A stretch of 64,000 bases of DNA, taken from positions 170,802 through 234,801 of the forward strand of contig NZ_NTUP01000066.1 of NCBI RefSeq assembly GCF_002561455.1, given 5' to 3'. Source of the DNA: Bacillus sp. AFS015802 (GTDB lineage Bacteria; Bacillota; Bacilli; Bacillales; Bacillaceae_B). Below are positions 15,514 to 23,801 of the stretch, one piece after another. Under the pieces are notes generated by a model, which saw only the letters and a list, made by a program, of their open reading frames with translations, searched no databases and was not told the DNA's origin. A program made the position numbers and the translations under genes. Position 1 is the first letter of the stretch. Each line of letters begins with the position of its first letter.

Positions 15514-15861
15514 ATGGAATTAGACGGCAGAAAGTTAAAGGATAAGGCCCGGGCCGCCATGAGTAAGCTGCGGGATAATATGAAAGAGACGTACTATTCG
15601 ATAGCAGATATCCCTTCATCTTCCGTTCAGGAGCTGGCGGATTTCATTCAGGAGCACCCCGATACACAAGAGATCACGAAGCATCTTCTCGGCAACACCT
15701 ATACCTTTTTCACCCTTGACCTAAACGAGTATCATTTCTACCTGGAAACCAGGGCAGGTCGTATCTTACAACTGGATGGATCACTGCATGGAAAGACGAT
15801 TGTCTCCTATCGATCCTACCGGGACGTTCCTGATTTACATTCACCAGTGAAACTGAAGTGA
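15514..15861 (+). CDS. hypothetical cytosolic protein
   Basis: 115 residues, no signal or membrane segment. N-terminal basic helix (KLKDKARAAMSKLRDNM), then a mixed domain with TYTFFTLDLNEYHFYLETRAG. ATG follows AAGAGGAGTGGACGT. No family recognised; flanked on both sides by dispersed palindromes, so it is its own unit. Confidence 0.6.
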   Translation: MELDGRKLKDKARAAMSKLRDNMKETYYSIADIPSSSVQELADFIQEHPDTQEITKHLLGNTYTFFTLDLNEYHFYLETRAGRILQLDGSLHGKTIVSYRSYRDVPDLHSPVKLK

Positions 15862-15872
15862 GAAGAAGGTAA

Positions 15873-15921
15873 GCCATGGGGACGGGTTCCCTGGCCCAAC
15901 TTTAGAGCCCTGCCCCCGTCG
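15873..15921. repeat. GGGAC-type dispersed palindrome (degenerate)
   Basis: CCATGGGGACGGGTTCCCTGG then a partial right arm GCCCTGCCCCCGTCG. Confidence 0.6.
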
Positions 15922-15931
15922 TTTTGTTTTG

Positions 15932-15963
15932 TGCCTGAACTTGAAACTGGGGCAGGCTTTTTT
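15932..15963 (+). terminator. terminator-like hairpin
   Basis: GCCTG and CAGGC arms with a long loop followed by TTTTTT, downstream of the hypothetical gene at 15514. Confidence 0.5.
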
Positions 15964-15988
15964 ACTCACTAATAAAGAAAATTTCCTC

Positions 15989-16066
15989 GCCCGATTTCAC
16001 GTAAATCAAGCATGACTTTTGCCAGGGCAGCACGCTTACCCAAAATCCCGCATGAATGTTGGACAT
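15989..16066. repeat. second array of 20-bp GCAYG units
   Basis: Units begin at 15989 (GCCCGA), 16010 (GCATGA), 16030 (GCACGC) and 16050 (GCATGA) with a 20-21-base period; ATCCCGCATGAAT is shared exactly with the array at 9866-9982. Together with flanking palindromes it occupies the gene-free stretch 15862-16239. Confidence 0.65.
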
Positions 16067-16117
16067 GCACCATTTCAAAGGTATGAGAAGGCGGAAGGAT
16101 GACTATGGATTCCGCTC

Positions 16118-16170
16118 AAGGATCGTCCCCATCAACCCAATATGGGCCAAGGGACTTGTCCTTCCACTAC
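16118..16170. repeat. GGGAC-type dispersed palindrome (degenerate)
   Basis: GGATCGTCCCC and GGGCCAAGGGACTTGTCC, partial arms of the family. Confidence 0.5.
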
Positions 16171-16239
16171 TCAAAGCAAATATCTTGAATTAAAGATTTT
16201 TAACATGATATTGTAAGTATAAAAGAAAGGATGTTTTCA

Positions 16240-17349
16240 ATGGACTATAAGCACTTATTTTCAAAAACCGAAGTGAAAGAACATACCTTTCGTAACAGGT
16301 ATGTGGTTGCACCCATGACACGAATCAGCGCGGAGAAAGATGGCCGTGCCAATGAAACCATGAAGGAATATTATGAGCGCTTCGCTAAAGGTGGGTTTAG
16401 TGCCATCATTTCTGAGGGGATCTATCTCGATGAGAGCTATAGTCAGGGCTATCATGATCAACCCGGTCTCGCCAAAGATGAGCATGTGCAGGCGTGGAAA
16501 CAAGTGGTAGATGCCGTTCATAACCACGATTCGATCATGATTGCACAACTTATGCATGCAGGTGGTCAAAGTCAAGGGAATTCCTATACAGATGAGACCA
16601 TTGCTCCTTCAGCTATTCCTCCAAAGGGTGAACAATTGGGCTTCTACGGTGGCTCTGGTCCATTTCAGACACCTAAAGCCATGACGGAAGAAGATATTGA
16701 AGAAGTGAAAGGAGCTTTCGTCCAAAGTGCCATCCGGGCGAAAGAAGCAGGTTTTGACGGGGTAGAAATCCATGGGGCAAATGGGTATTTATTGGATCAA
16801 TTCTTAACGGATTATCTAAACCATCGTGAAGATCAATATGGTGGCTCTAAAGAAAACCGATTGCGTATTGTACTGGAAGTCATTAAAGGGATTCGACAAG
16901 CAGTCGGTCCTGATTACATGGTCGGCATTCGTATATCCCAAATCAAGGTATCTGATCCCGATCATAAATGGGCTGAAGGAGAGGCCGAGGCAAACTATAT
17001 TTTTTCTCAATTAGGCAGCAGCTCTTTAGACTATATACATGTTACGGACCAAGACGCCACCGCTCCTGCATTCGGGGAGAACACCAAAACGCTGGCTCAG
17101 GCAGCCAAGGATTTTGGAAAGCTACCTGTTCTTGCTAACGGCCAATTGGGCGATCCTGGTAAGGCGGATGCATTACTGGAAGCACATCAAGCTGACCTGG
17201 TAACGCTTGGGACAAGTGCGTTAGCTAATCCGGACCTACCTAACAAGGTGAAGAAAGGTAAGGATTTAGATGCATTTAATTTTGAAAAAATCCTACTCCC
17301 TCAAGCAAAAGTGAAAGATCACGAACTTCAAATGAAAATCGAACAATAA
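16240..17349 (+). CDS. NADH:flavin oxidoreductase (Old Yellow Enzyme family)
   Basis: 369-residue FMN-dependent TIM-barrel ene-reductase. Visible are the N-terminal FRNRYVVAPMTRI flavin-binding segment, QLMHAGGQ, EIHGANGYLLDQFL and DQYGGSKENR. Such enzymes reduce activated C=C bonds and nitro compounds using NAD(P)H in the cytosol. ATG at 16240 has AAAGG at normal distance; the ATG at 16231 is too close to it. Stands alone. The redder AT-rich composition relative to neighbours could indicate separate ancestry, but the difference is slight. Confidence 0.9.
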   Translation: MDYKHLFSKTEVKEHTFRNRYVVAPMTRISAEKDGRANETMKEYYERFAKGGFSAIISEGIYLDESYSQGYHDQPGLAKDEHVQAWKQVVDAVHNHDSIMIAQLMHAGGQSQGNSYTDETIAPSAIPPKGEQLGFYGGSGPFQTPKAMTEEDIEEVKGAFVQSAIRAKEAGFDGVEIHGANGYLLDQFLTDYLNHREDQYGGSKENRLRIVLEVIKGIRQAVGPDYMVGIRISQIKVSDPDHKWAEGEAEANYIFSQLGSSSLDYIHVTDQDATAPAFGENTKTLAQAAKDFGKLPVLANGQLGDPGKADALLEAHQADLVTLGTSALANPDLPNKVKKGKDLDAFNFEKILLPQAKVKDHELQMKIEQ

Positions 17350-17370
17350 TAACTTTATCATACTCAACTG

Positions 17371-17400
17371 AGCCACGGGGACAGGTCCCTTGTCCCGGCT
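17371..17400. repeat. GGGAC-type dispersed palindrome (half element)
   Basis: GCCACGGGGACAGGTCCCTTG; the distal arm is reduced to CCGG. Confidence 0.6.
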
Positions 17401-17448
17401 GATTTCTATTCCTTAAGGCCGGGTTATGCTCTTGAATGAAAATCATAA

Positions 17449-17497
17449 GTGCCTGACTAACGATACTTGTGAAACTATCGTTGGTCAGGCACTGTTT
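17449..17497. terminator. GTGCCTGAC hairpin terminator
   Basis: AGTGCCTGACTAACGATA and TATCGTTGGTCAGGCACT are 18-base arms with one G:T pair and a 9-base loop, followed by a T run. The left arm recurs in the hairpin at 22081. It terminates the OYE gene and possibly the converging DUF4190 gene. Confidence 0.8.
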
Positions 17498-17535
17498 TTT
17501 ATTTTAAAAAAAGATTACTCGACTCAGAGGCCATT

Positions 17536-17826
17536 TTAAGAAGAAATCACACTCGAAAACGTCATATACGCCATAACCACCCAACAGATTGAAAACAAGA
17601 TGCCGATTCCACTAAACACAATCCCCGCAATGGCCATCTTCCGTCCCTCCTGACCAGTCCGCTTCAACTCATGTCTGGCCATCAGCCCCAATAGGATACC
17701 CACCACACCGAGGACCGCTCCTGCTAAAGGAAAAATCACGATTACAATGGATACGATACCCAATAAGAAAGATGCCACCGCTTTTCCATTCAAGCCTTTC
17801 CGTTCTCCCTCGTTACCAGGATTCAT
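17536..17826 (-). CDS. DUF4190 two-helix membrane protein
   Basis: 96 residues. After a polar start, GKAVASFLLGIVSIVIVIFPLAGAVLGVVGILLG forms the first hydrophobic hairpin, and a second lies at about 63-85; between them ARHELKRTGQEGRKMAIAGIV is the DUF4190 signature. Integral membrane, function unknown. Monocistronic; ATG preceded by AAGGAGGCGAAACG. Confidence 0.82.
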   Translation of the reverse strand: MNPGNEGERKGLNGKAVASFLLGIVSIVIVIFPLAGAVLGVVGILLGLMARHELKRTGQEGRKMAIAGIVFSGIGILFSICWVVMAYMTFSSVISS

Positions 17827-17878
17827 TCGTTTCGCCTCCTTCTATAGAAAAGTATATGATTCGACCATGGTAAAAGGT

Positions 17879-17894
17879 GAGGGACGGACCTCCG
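17879..17894. repeat. GGGAC-type half element
   Basis: GAGGGACGGACCTCCG, a single arm of the GGACGGACC type between the DUF4190 gene and the MarR operon. Confidence 0.45.
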
Positions 17895-17957
17895 CGCTCT
17901 TCCACATTTTGTCGATTCCCTCCCTTTGACTATCTCAAGCAAAAGGAATAAACTAAT

Positions 17958-17977
17958 ATAGTTCCATTATGAACTAT
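17958..17977. promoter_or_regulatory. candidate MarR operator
   Basis: ATAGTTC-CATTAT-GAACTAT, perfect 7-base arms, 36 bases before the MarR start. Autorepression through such a palindrome is usual for the family. Confidence 0.5.
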
Positions 17978-18012
17978 TAACCATATAAACAATTAGAAGT
18001 GAGGGTATATCC

Positions 18013-18483
18013 ATGGGAAATCAAGAGATCACTCCAGCGCTGCAATTATTGCGTTCCTTTTCAAGGGTGAATAAGATCATGATGCGGTTCGTCCAGAAGA
18101 CGGCTTCAGACAATGGATTATCCGTCCCGCAATATACGATTTTAGTCACCATTGCCACTGAGAAGGAGATGACTCAAAAGACGGTTGGAGAGAAAACGTT
18201 CCTGCCGAAAAGTACGCTCAGTCAAGCCGTCGATGGGCTTGTTCAGGCAGGGTATCTTCACCGGCAGCAGGTGGAGGATAATCGAAGGGAAATGCTCCTC
18301 TCCCTGAGCAGTCAAGGGGAGACGATGTTAAAAGGCATTCACAAACAGGAAGGCAGCATTCATCAGTTGACGGCCGGGGCGGTCGAGACCCTGTCGGAAG
18401 AAGAGTTTGCCGGACTGTTGCTGGCACATGAGCGGATTGCCGACTTTTTTGATGAGAAAGCAAAAGAGGAGGATGCCACATGA
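18013..18483 (+). CDS. MarR family transcriptional regulator
   Basis: 156-residue winged-helix dimer. The DNA-binding region is about residues 35-100 (QKTVGEKTFLPKSTLSQAVDGLVQAGYL with wing DNRREMLLSLS). It overlaps the ABC exporter by ATGA, so it very likely controls the two downstream exporter genes, as in other Bacillus MarR-ABC operons. A palindrome lies just upstream. The inducer is unknown. Confidence 0.9.
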   Translation: MGNQEITPALQLLRSFSRVNKIMMRFVQKTASDNGLSVPQYTILVTIATEKEMTQKTVGEKTFLPKSTLSQAVDGLVQAGYLHRQQVEDNRREMLLSLSSQGETMLKGIHKQEGSIHQLTAGAVETLSEEEFAGLLLAHERIADFFDEKAKEEDAT

Positions 18484-20204
18484 TCAAGCTCTTGAAACAC
18501 TTATCGGCGTATAAATGGATGGTCGTGGGGATTTTTGCATTGATCTTCATCCAATCCATGTCGACCCTTTATTTACCGACGCTCATGTCTGACATCATTG
18601 ACAAAGGAGTCGTCGTCGGGGATATCCCGTATATATGGAAGATTGGCGGATTCATGCTCGTCGTTTCCGCTCTTGGTGCGGTCGCTTCCATCGTAGCGAG
18701 TTACTACTCTTCGAAAGCGGCCATCGGCTTGGGACGCGATGTGCGCCGGAAGCTTTTCTATCATATTGAAAAATTCTCGCTCCAGGAATTCGATGAAGTG
18801 GGAACGGCTTCTTTGATTACGAGAACGACGAACGATATCACCCAGGTGCAACAGGTTGTCATCATGATGCTACGAATGATCATCAGTGCACCGATCATGT
18901 TGGTCGGCGGGATCATTATGGCCGTGTTGATGGATGCAAAGCTATCTCTGGTCATTATCTTGACGATGCCGGTATTGGTCGGATCGATCCTGTTGATTTT
19001 GTATAAAGGAATTCCGCTATTTAAAACGGTCCAGAAGAAGCTGGATCAATTGAATCTCGTGCTTCGTGAGAACCTGACCGGCATCCGGGTCATCCGCGCC
19101 TTCAACCGTGAACCGGAAGAGAAGGAGCGCTTGAAGCATACGAACAAAGAACTGACCGATGTGTCCATTAAAGTAAATAAAATCATGGCGTTTATGATGC
19201 CTGTCATGATGCTCGTCATGAACATGACCGTCGTTGCCGTCATCTGGTTCGGCGGAATCCGCATCGATAACGGCGGGATGCAGATCGGGGATTTGATGGC
19301 CTTCATTCAATATGTCATGCAGATCATGTTTGCCCTGGTCATGGCGTCGATGATGTTCGTCATGGTCCCACGTGCCGACGTATCAGCCAAACGGATCAAC
19401 AAGGTACTCGAAATGAAGCCTTCTTTTGAAGATAAAGGAACAAAGAGAGCGGACGTTCAGGAAGGGACGCTGGAATTCGATTCGGTTACGTTCCATTATC
19501 CCGGTGCCGAAGAGCCTGCCCTGTCGGATGTCAGTTTTACCGCACATCCAAGTGAAACGACGGCCATCATTGGCGGGACCGGTTCGGGGAAAACGACACT
19601 CATCAACCTGATTCCCCGCTTTTATGAAGTGGCAAGTGGGACCATCCGGGTCAATGGCGTGGATATCAGGGATGCTTCACAAGAGGAAATCCGTTCGAAG
19701 CTTGGACTTGTCCCTCAGAAAGCGACGCTCTTTACGGGAACGATCGCGGAAAATATCCGCTTCGGGAAAGAAGATGCCACGGATGAAGAAGTGGCGGAGG
19801 CCGCCCGGATCGCTCAGGCGGAAGAATTCGTCAGCCGGATGGATGGGGGATTCGAGGCAGAAATCGAGCAGGGCGGATCCAATCTTTCCGGAGGTCAGAA
19901 ACAGCGCCTGTCGATTGCAAGAGCCCTGGTCCGGAAACCGGATATCTATCTCTTTGACGACAGCTTCTCAGCCCTTGATTATAAGACGGATGCAGTGCTC
20001 CGTAGCACTTTGAAAAAAGAAACCGGAGACGCCACGGTGCTCATCGTCGCTCAACGGGTCAGCACAGTCGTCGATGCCGACCGGATCATCGTGCTCGAGA
20101 AAGGAAGAGTAGCCGGGATCGGTACCCACCAGGAACTGCTTGCCAGCAATGAGGTGTATCAGGAAATCGTCGCATCACAGCTTTCAGAGGAGGAATCGGC
20201 ATGA
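18480..20204 (+). CDS. heterodimeric ABC multidrug exporter, degenerate-site subunit
   Basis: 574 residues: six-helix ABC exporter membrane domain (about 1-320), then ATPase domain. Walker A GGTGSGKTT near residue 365, signature LSGGQKQR, and Walker B IYLFDD, in which the catalytic glutamate after the aspartate is replaced by aspartate. Together with the partner's normal Walker B and altered signature this is the classic asymmetric heterodimer (TM287/288, BmrCD type). Overlaps both the upstream MarR gene and the downstream subunit by 4 bases. Drug or lipid efflux is likely. Confidence 0.92.
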   Translation: MIKLLKHLSAYKWMVVGIFALIFIQSMSTLYLPTLMSDIIDKGVVVGDIPYIWKIGGFMLVVSALGAVASIVASYYSSKAAIGLGRDVRRKLFYHIEKFSLQEFDEVGTASLITRTTNDITQVQQVVIMMLRMIISAPIMLVGGIIMAVLMDAKLSLVIILTMPVLVGSILLILYKGIPLFKTVQKKLDQLNLVLRENLTGIRVIRAFNREPEEKERLKHTNKELTDVSIKVNKIMAFMMPVMMLVMNMTVVAVIWFGGIRIDNGGMQIGDLMAFIQYVMQIMFALVMASMMFVMVPRADVSAKRINKVLEMKPSFEDKGTKRADVQEGTLEFDSVTFHYPGAEEPALSDVSFTAHPSETTAIIGGTGSGKTTLINLIPRFYEVASGTIRVNGVDIRDASQEEIRSKLGLVPQKATLFTGTIAENIRFGKEDATDEEVAEAARIAQAEEFVSRMDGGFEAEIEQGGSNLSGGQKQRLSIARALVRKPDIYLFDDSFSALDYKTDAVLRSTLKKETGDATVLIVAQRVSTVVDADRIIVLEKGRVAGIGTHQELLASNEVYQEIVASQLSEEESA

Positions 20205-22060
20205 GTAAGGAACGTAAACCTCAAAGAGGCGGAGGTCACGGAGGCTTCGGACCAGGCGGCGGAAATATGATGATGATGGGGCAGAAGCCAAAGAATTTCA
20301 AGGCTACGCTCAGGCGTCTCATCGGTTATTTAAAGCCGCGCAGTGGCCGCTTGATCGCTGTTCTCTTCGCCGCCGTTTTAAGCACTGTTTTTGCCATCGT
20401 CGGTCCGAAGATCATGGGGAACGCCATCACGGAATTATTCGAAGGCGCCTATGCGAAGTTCAAAGGAGTGCCGGGTGCAGGAATCGACTTTGAAAAAATC
20501 GGGGAGATCCTGCTGCTGCTTGCCGGACTTTATGTATTCAGCAGTGTGTTTAATTTTATTCAGCAATATATCATGTCAAGCGTCGCCCAGCTGACGGCCT
20601 ATGACTTAAGGGAAGACGTGAATCAAAAGATCGAGAAGCTTCCCCTGAAGTATTACGACGGACGTGCGAACGGGGAGACCCTGAGCCGGATGACGAATGA
20701 TATCGATACGATCAGCAGTACGCTTCAGCAAAGTCTGACCCAGTTCATCACATCGATCGTGACGATTGTCGGGATCATTATCATGATGCTGTCGATCAGT
20801 CCCTTGTTGACGCTGATTTCTGTGGTCAGCTTACCGGTATCCATTTTTGCGATTCGCCCGATCTTGAAACGGTCACAGAAGCACTTTGCCGATCAGCAGC
20901 GTACCCTCGGTCAACTGAACGGCCATATTGAAGAAATGTTCACCGGACATCAGGTCGTGAAAGCATTCGGTCATGAAAAGAAGGCAGGTGTCCAGTTCGA
21001 TTCGGTGAACGATGAACTGTATGAAGCAGGCAGCAAAGCCCAGTTCATCTCCGGTATCATCATGCCCATCATGATGTTCATCGGAAACATCAGCTATGTG
21101 CTGATCAGTGTGGTTGGGGGGATCCTCGTCACGAACCGCGCGATTTCCATCGGGGACATCCAGGCGTTCATCACCTATACACGCCAGTTCACCCAGCCGA
21201 TCACCCAGACGGCGAACATCGCCAACATCATCCAGTCAACGGTGGCAGCGGCGGAACGGGTATTTGAGCTGTTGGATGAGGATGAGGAAGTGAAAGAAGA
21301 AACCGTCGCTCATCTTTCCCGTCCGAAAGGGGAGGTTGAGTTTGAACACGTGGACTTCGGTTACGGTGAAAATCTATTGATCAACGACATGAACATTCAT
21401 GTGAACCCTGGCCAGACGGTTGCCATCGTGGGACCGACAGGAGCAGGTAAAACGACTCTGATCAATCTGTTAATGCGTTTTTACGAATTGAATAATGGTA
21501 AAATCAAGATCGATGGCGTGGATACAAGGTCCGTCCCTCGAAGTGAACTGAGAAGAAGCTTCGGAATGGTGCTGCAGGATACGTGGCTCTTTAAGGGAAC
21601 GATCAGGGAGAATATCGCCTATGGTAAGACGGGGGCGACGGAAGAGGAAATCATGCGGGCGTCCGAGATGGCTCATGCCGATCACTTCATCCGTGCGCTT
21701 CCGGAAGGCTATGAGACGGTCCTGAATGAGGAAGCATCGAATATCTCGCAAGGGCAGAAACAGCTCATCACCATTGCACGGGCGATCCTCGCCGATCCCC
21801 CGATCATGATCCTGGATGAAGCGACCTCAAGTGTTGATACCCGGACCGAGCTTCTGATCCAACAGGCCATGAACCGGTTGATGGAAGGCCGAACAAGCTT
21901 TGTCATCGCGCATCGACTTTCTACTATTAAAGATGCGGACCTGATTCTCGTCATGGATCAAGGGTCTGTGATTGAACAGGGATCGCATGCTGAACTGCTC
22001 AGACAGAAAGGTTTTTATGCGGAACTGTATAATAGTCAATTTGGGGATGTGGCTGGATAG
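20201..22060 (+). CDS. heterodimeric ABC multidrug exporter, catalytic subunit
   Basis: 619 residues: a glycine-rich N-terminal tail (residues 9-24) followed by a six-helix exporter domain and ATPase domain. Walker A GPTGAGKTT near 411, consensus Walker B IMILDEATSSVD with the catalytic glutamate, but the signature reads ISQGQKQL instead of LSGGQ. Because the partner supplies the intact signature and this subunit the intact glutamate, one composite ATP site is competent and the other degenerate. ATGA overlap with the partner. Confidence 0.92.
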   Translation: MSKERKPQRGGGHGGFGPGGGNMMMMGQKPKNFKATLRRLIGYLKPRSGRLIAVLFAAVLSTVFAIVGPKIMGNAITELFEGAYAKFKGVPGAGIDFEKIGEILLLLAGLYVFSSVFNFIQQYIMSSVAQLTAYDLREDVNQKIEKLPLKYYDGRANGETLSRMTNDIDTISSTLQQSLTQFITSIVTIVGIIIMMLSISPLLTLISVVSLPVSIFAIRPILKRSQKHFADQQRTLGQLNGHIEEMFTGHQVVKAFGHEKKAGVQFDSVNDELYEAGSKAQFISGIIMPIMMFIGNISYVLISVVGGILVTNRAISIGDIQAFITYTRQFTQPITQTANIANIIQSTVAAAERVFELLDEDEEVKEETVAHLSRPKGEVEFEHVDFGYGENLLINDMNIHVNPGQTVAIVGPTGAGKTTLINLLMRFYELNNGKIKIDGVDTRSVPRSELRRSFGMVLQDTWLFKGTIRENIAYGKTGATEEEIMRASEMAHADHFIRALPEGYETVLNEEASNISQGQKQLITIARAILADPPIMILDEATSSVDTRTELLIQQAMNRLMEGRTSFVIAHRLSTIKDADLILVMDQGSVIEQGSHAELLRQKGFYAELYNSQFGDVAG

Positions 22061-22080
22061 GAAAGGCTTCTCCAAGACAA

Positions 22081-22125
22081 AACGGTGCCTGACTAACGAT
22101 ACCATGTGGTCAGGCACCGTTTCTT
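22081..22125. terminator. GTGCCTGAC hairpin terminator
   Basis: AACGGTGCCTGAC and GTCAGGCACCGTTT arms with a 15-base loop and TTTC tail. The loop retains TAACGATA, identical to the stem sequence at 17449, so the two hairpins derive from a common element. Confidence 0.75.
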
Positions 22126-22129
22126 TTAA

Positions 22130-22160
22130 GGGAAGCGTGGGGCCGGTTCTCCTGCTTCCA
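22130..22160. repeat. GGGAC-type dispersed element (degenerate)
   Basis: GGAAGCGTGGGGCCGGTTCTCCTGCTTCC: the GAAGC/GCTTC arm type with an eroded core. Confidence 0.5.
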
Positions 22161-22279
22161 AAAAAGAGAGTTCAACTTCCCTCGAATTCTATCATCTGTC
22201 TCTCCGTCATTTAAGTGGTAAGATAGAAAGTGAGATTTTCAGTAGTCCGGAATATACATACAAGAAAGGGTCAGACAAA

Positions 22280-23653
22280 ATGAATCAAGAAACCAAACAA
22301 AAGTCTGTTGTTTTTGCACTATTAATTGCCACGTTCCTCACGGCTATCGAAGGAACGATCGTCAGCACGGCGATGCCGAAGATTGTGGAGGATCTGGGTG
22401 GAAGTGAGCTGTATACGTGGGTCATCTCTGTCTATCTATTAGCCATTGTCATCAGTACGCCCGTCTTCGGGAAACTGGCTGATTTATTCGGAAGAAAGAT
22501 CATGTTTACCATCGGGGTCAGTATTTTTCTGGCCGGCTCCATGCTCTCGGGATTATCACAATCCATGGAACAGCTCGTTCTGTTCCGATTGATTCAGGGA
22601 ATTGGAGCAGGGGCACTCACGACCTTGCCGTTTACGATCATAGGCGATGTATTTACATTTGAGATGCGGGCCAAGATGCAAGGATGGATGAGCAGCGTCT
22701 GGGGAATAGCCGGCATAGCGGGTCCCCTTGCAGGCGGGTTTATTGTCGATACGGTTTCATGGCATTGGATTTTTTATATGAATCTACCGTTTGGTATCGT
22801 ATCGCTTTTCCTATTGTGGACGTCGTTAAAGGAAAACATAGAAAAGAAGAAACGAAAAATAGACTACAGTGGAATTTTCACTTTTGCCGTCAGTATCACC
22901 GCTTTTCTATATGCTTTGACACTCCTGAAGGAACAAAATCATGTGACGGGTGGAATACTCACTTTACTCATTGTGGCTGCTGTTGGAATTAGTTTGTTTC
23001 TTTGGATCGAATCCAGGGTGGAAGAGCCGATGCTCCCCCTTTCGCTATTTAAAATTCGCTTTATCACGATTTCGACGATTGCGGGCTTTCTGCTGGGCTT
23101 CATTCTCGTTGCGATTACCTTCTATATCCCTTTATGGGTCCAGGGGGTCACCGGCTTGAATGCGACCCTGTCCGGAGTGACGATGCTGCCGATGTCGATT
23201 ACCTGGCCCCTCGCTGCGGTGCTGTCTGGAAAGCTGATGGCCAAAACGTCCATCGGAAGAATCACCGTCATGGGGATTTCCGTCATTGCGGCGGGATGTC
23301 TGGGATTGGTTTTATTTAATGAGAATACGATCGTTCCGTTGATGATGATCGTCACAGCCATGATCGGCTTTGGATTCGGGTTGTCCCTTACAGCCTTCAC
23401 GGTCGCTGTCCAGTCTTCTGTTGAATGGAAGGTCCGGGGTGCCGCAATGGGGACGTTCAATCTGATGCGAAACCTTGGCCAGTCCATCGGGATCGCGGTT
23501 TCCGGCTTGTGGCTGAGCGATCAATTAAGCGGCCATGTGTTGGAGGAAAGCTTACACACCGTCTTTATGATACTGGTTGTCTTAGCACTATGCGCCATCG
23601 TAACGGCAGGAATGCTTTTAGGTGAGAAGGGGGGACAGCTTTCATTGAATTAG
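22280..23653 (+). CDS. MFS multidrug transporter, DHA2 (EmrB/QacA) type
   Basis: 457 residues with about 14 helices. FLTAIEGTIVSTAMPKI (residues 15-31) is the DHA2 motif D/E-x-TIVNVALP variant, and GKLADLFGRKIM is the MFS loop motif; RLIQGIGAGALTTLP is motif C-like. Drug:proton antiport at the cell membrane is the family role. Independent promoter after the exporter operon terminator; ends in a GGGAC palindrome. Confidence 0.9.
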   Translation: MNQETKQKSVVFALLIATFLTAIEGTIVSTAMPKIVEDLGGSELYTWVISVYLLAIVISTPVFGKLADLFGRKIMFTIGVSIFLAGSMLSGLSQSMEQLVLFRLIQGIGAGALTTLPFTIIGDVFTFEMRAKMQGWMSSVWGIAGIAGPLAGGFIVDTVSWHWIFYMNLPFGIVSLFLLWTSLKENIEKKKRKIDYSGIFTFAVSITAFLYALTLLKEQNHVTGGILTLLIVAAVGISLFLWIESRVEEPMLPLSLFKIRFITISTIAGFLLGFILVAITFYIPLWVQGVTGLNATLSGVTMLPMSITWPLAAVLSGKLMAKTSIGRITVMGISVIAAGCLGLVLFNENTIVPLMMIVTAMIGFGFGLSLTAFTVAVQSSVEWKVRGAAMGTFNLMRNLGQSIGIAVSGLWLSDQLSGHVLEESLHTVFMILVVLALCAIVTAGMLLGEKGGQLSLN

Positions 23654-23656
23654 GAG

Positions 23657-23722
23657 GGAGCAAGGGGACGGTTATCCTGCTTCCAAAGGGGAAGCACCAG
23701 AACTGTCCCTCTGCTTCTTTTT
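23657..23722. repeat. GGGAC-type dispersed palindrome
   Basis: GCAAGGGGACGGTTATCCTGC and GAAGCACCAGAACTGTCCCTCTGCTTC arms, 4 bases after the MFS stop, ending in CTTTTT. Confidence 0.75.
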
Positions 23723-23801
23723 AAAATTCCCCCTCTTTATAGAAGGATTTTTTTTTCTATAATCGAATAAGGGATATATTCAGATAAAAAAGGAGCGAGT
23801 C

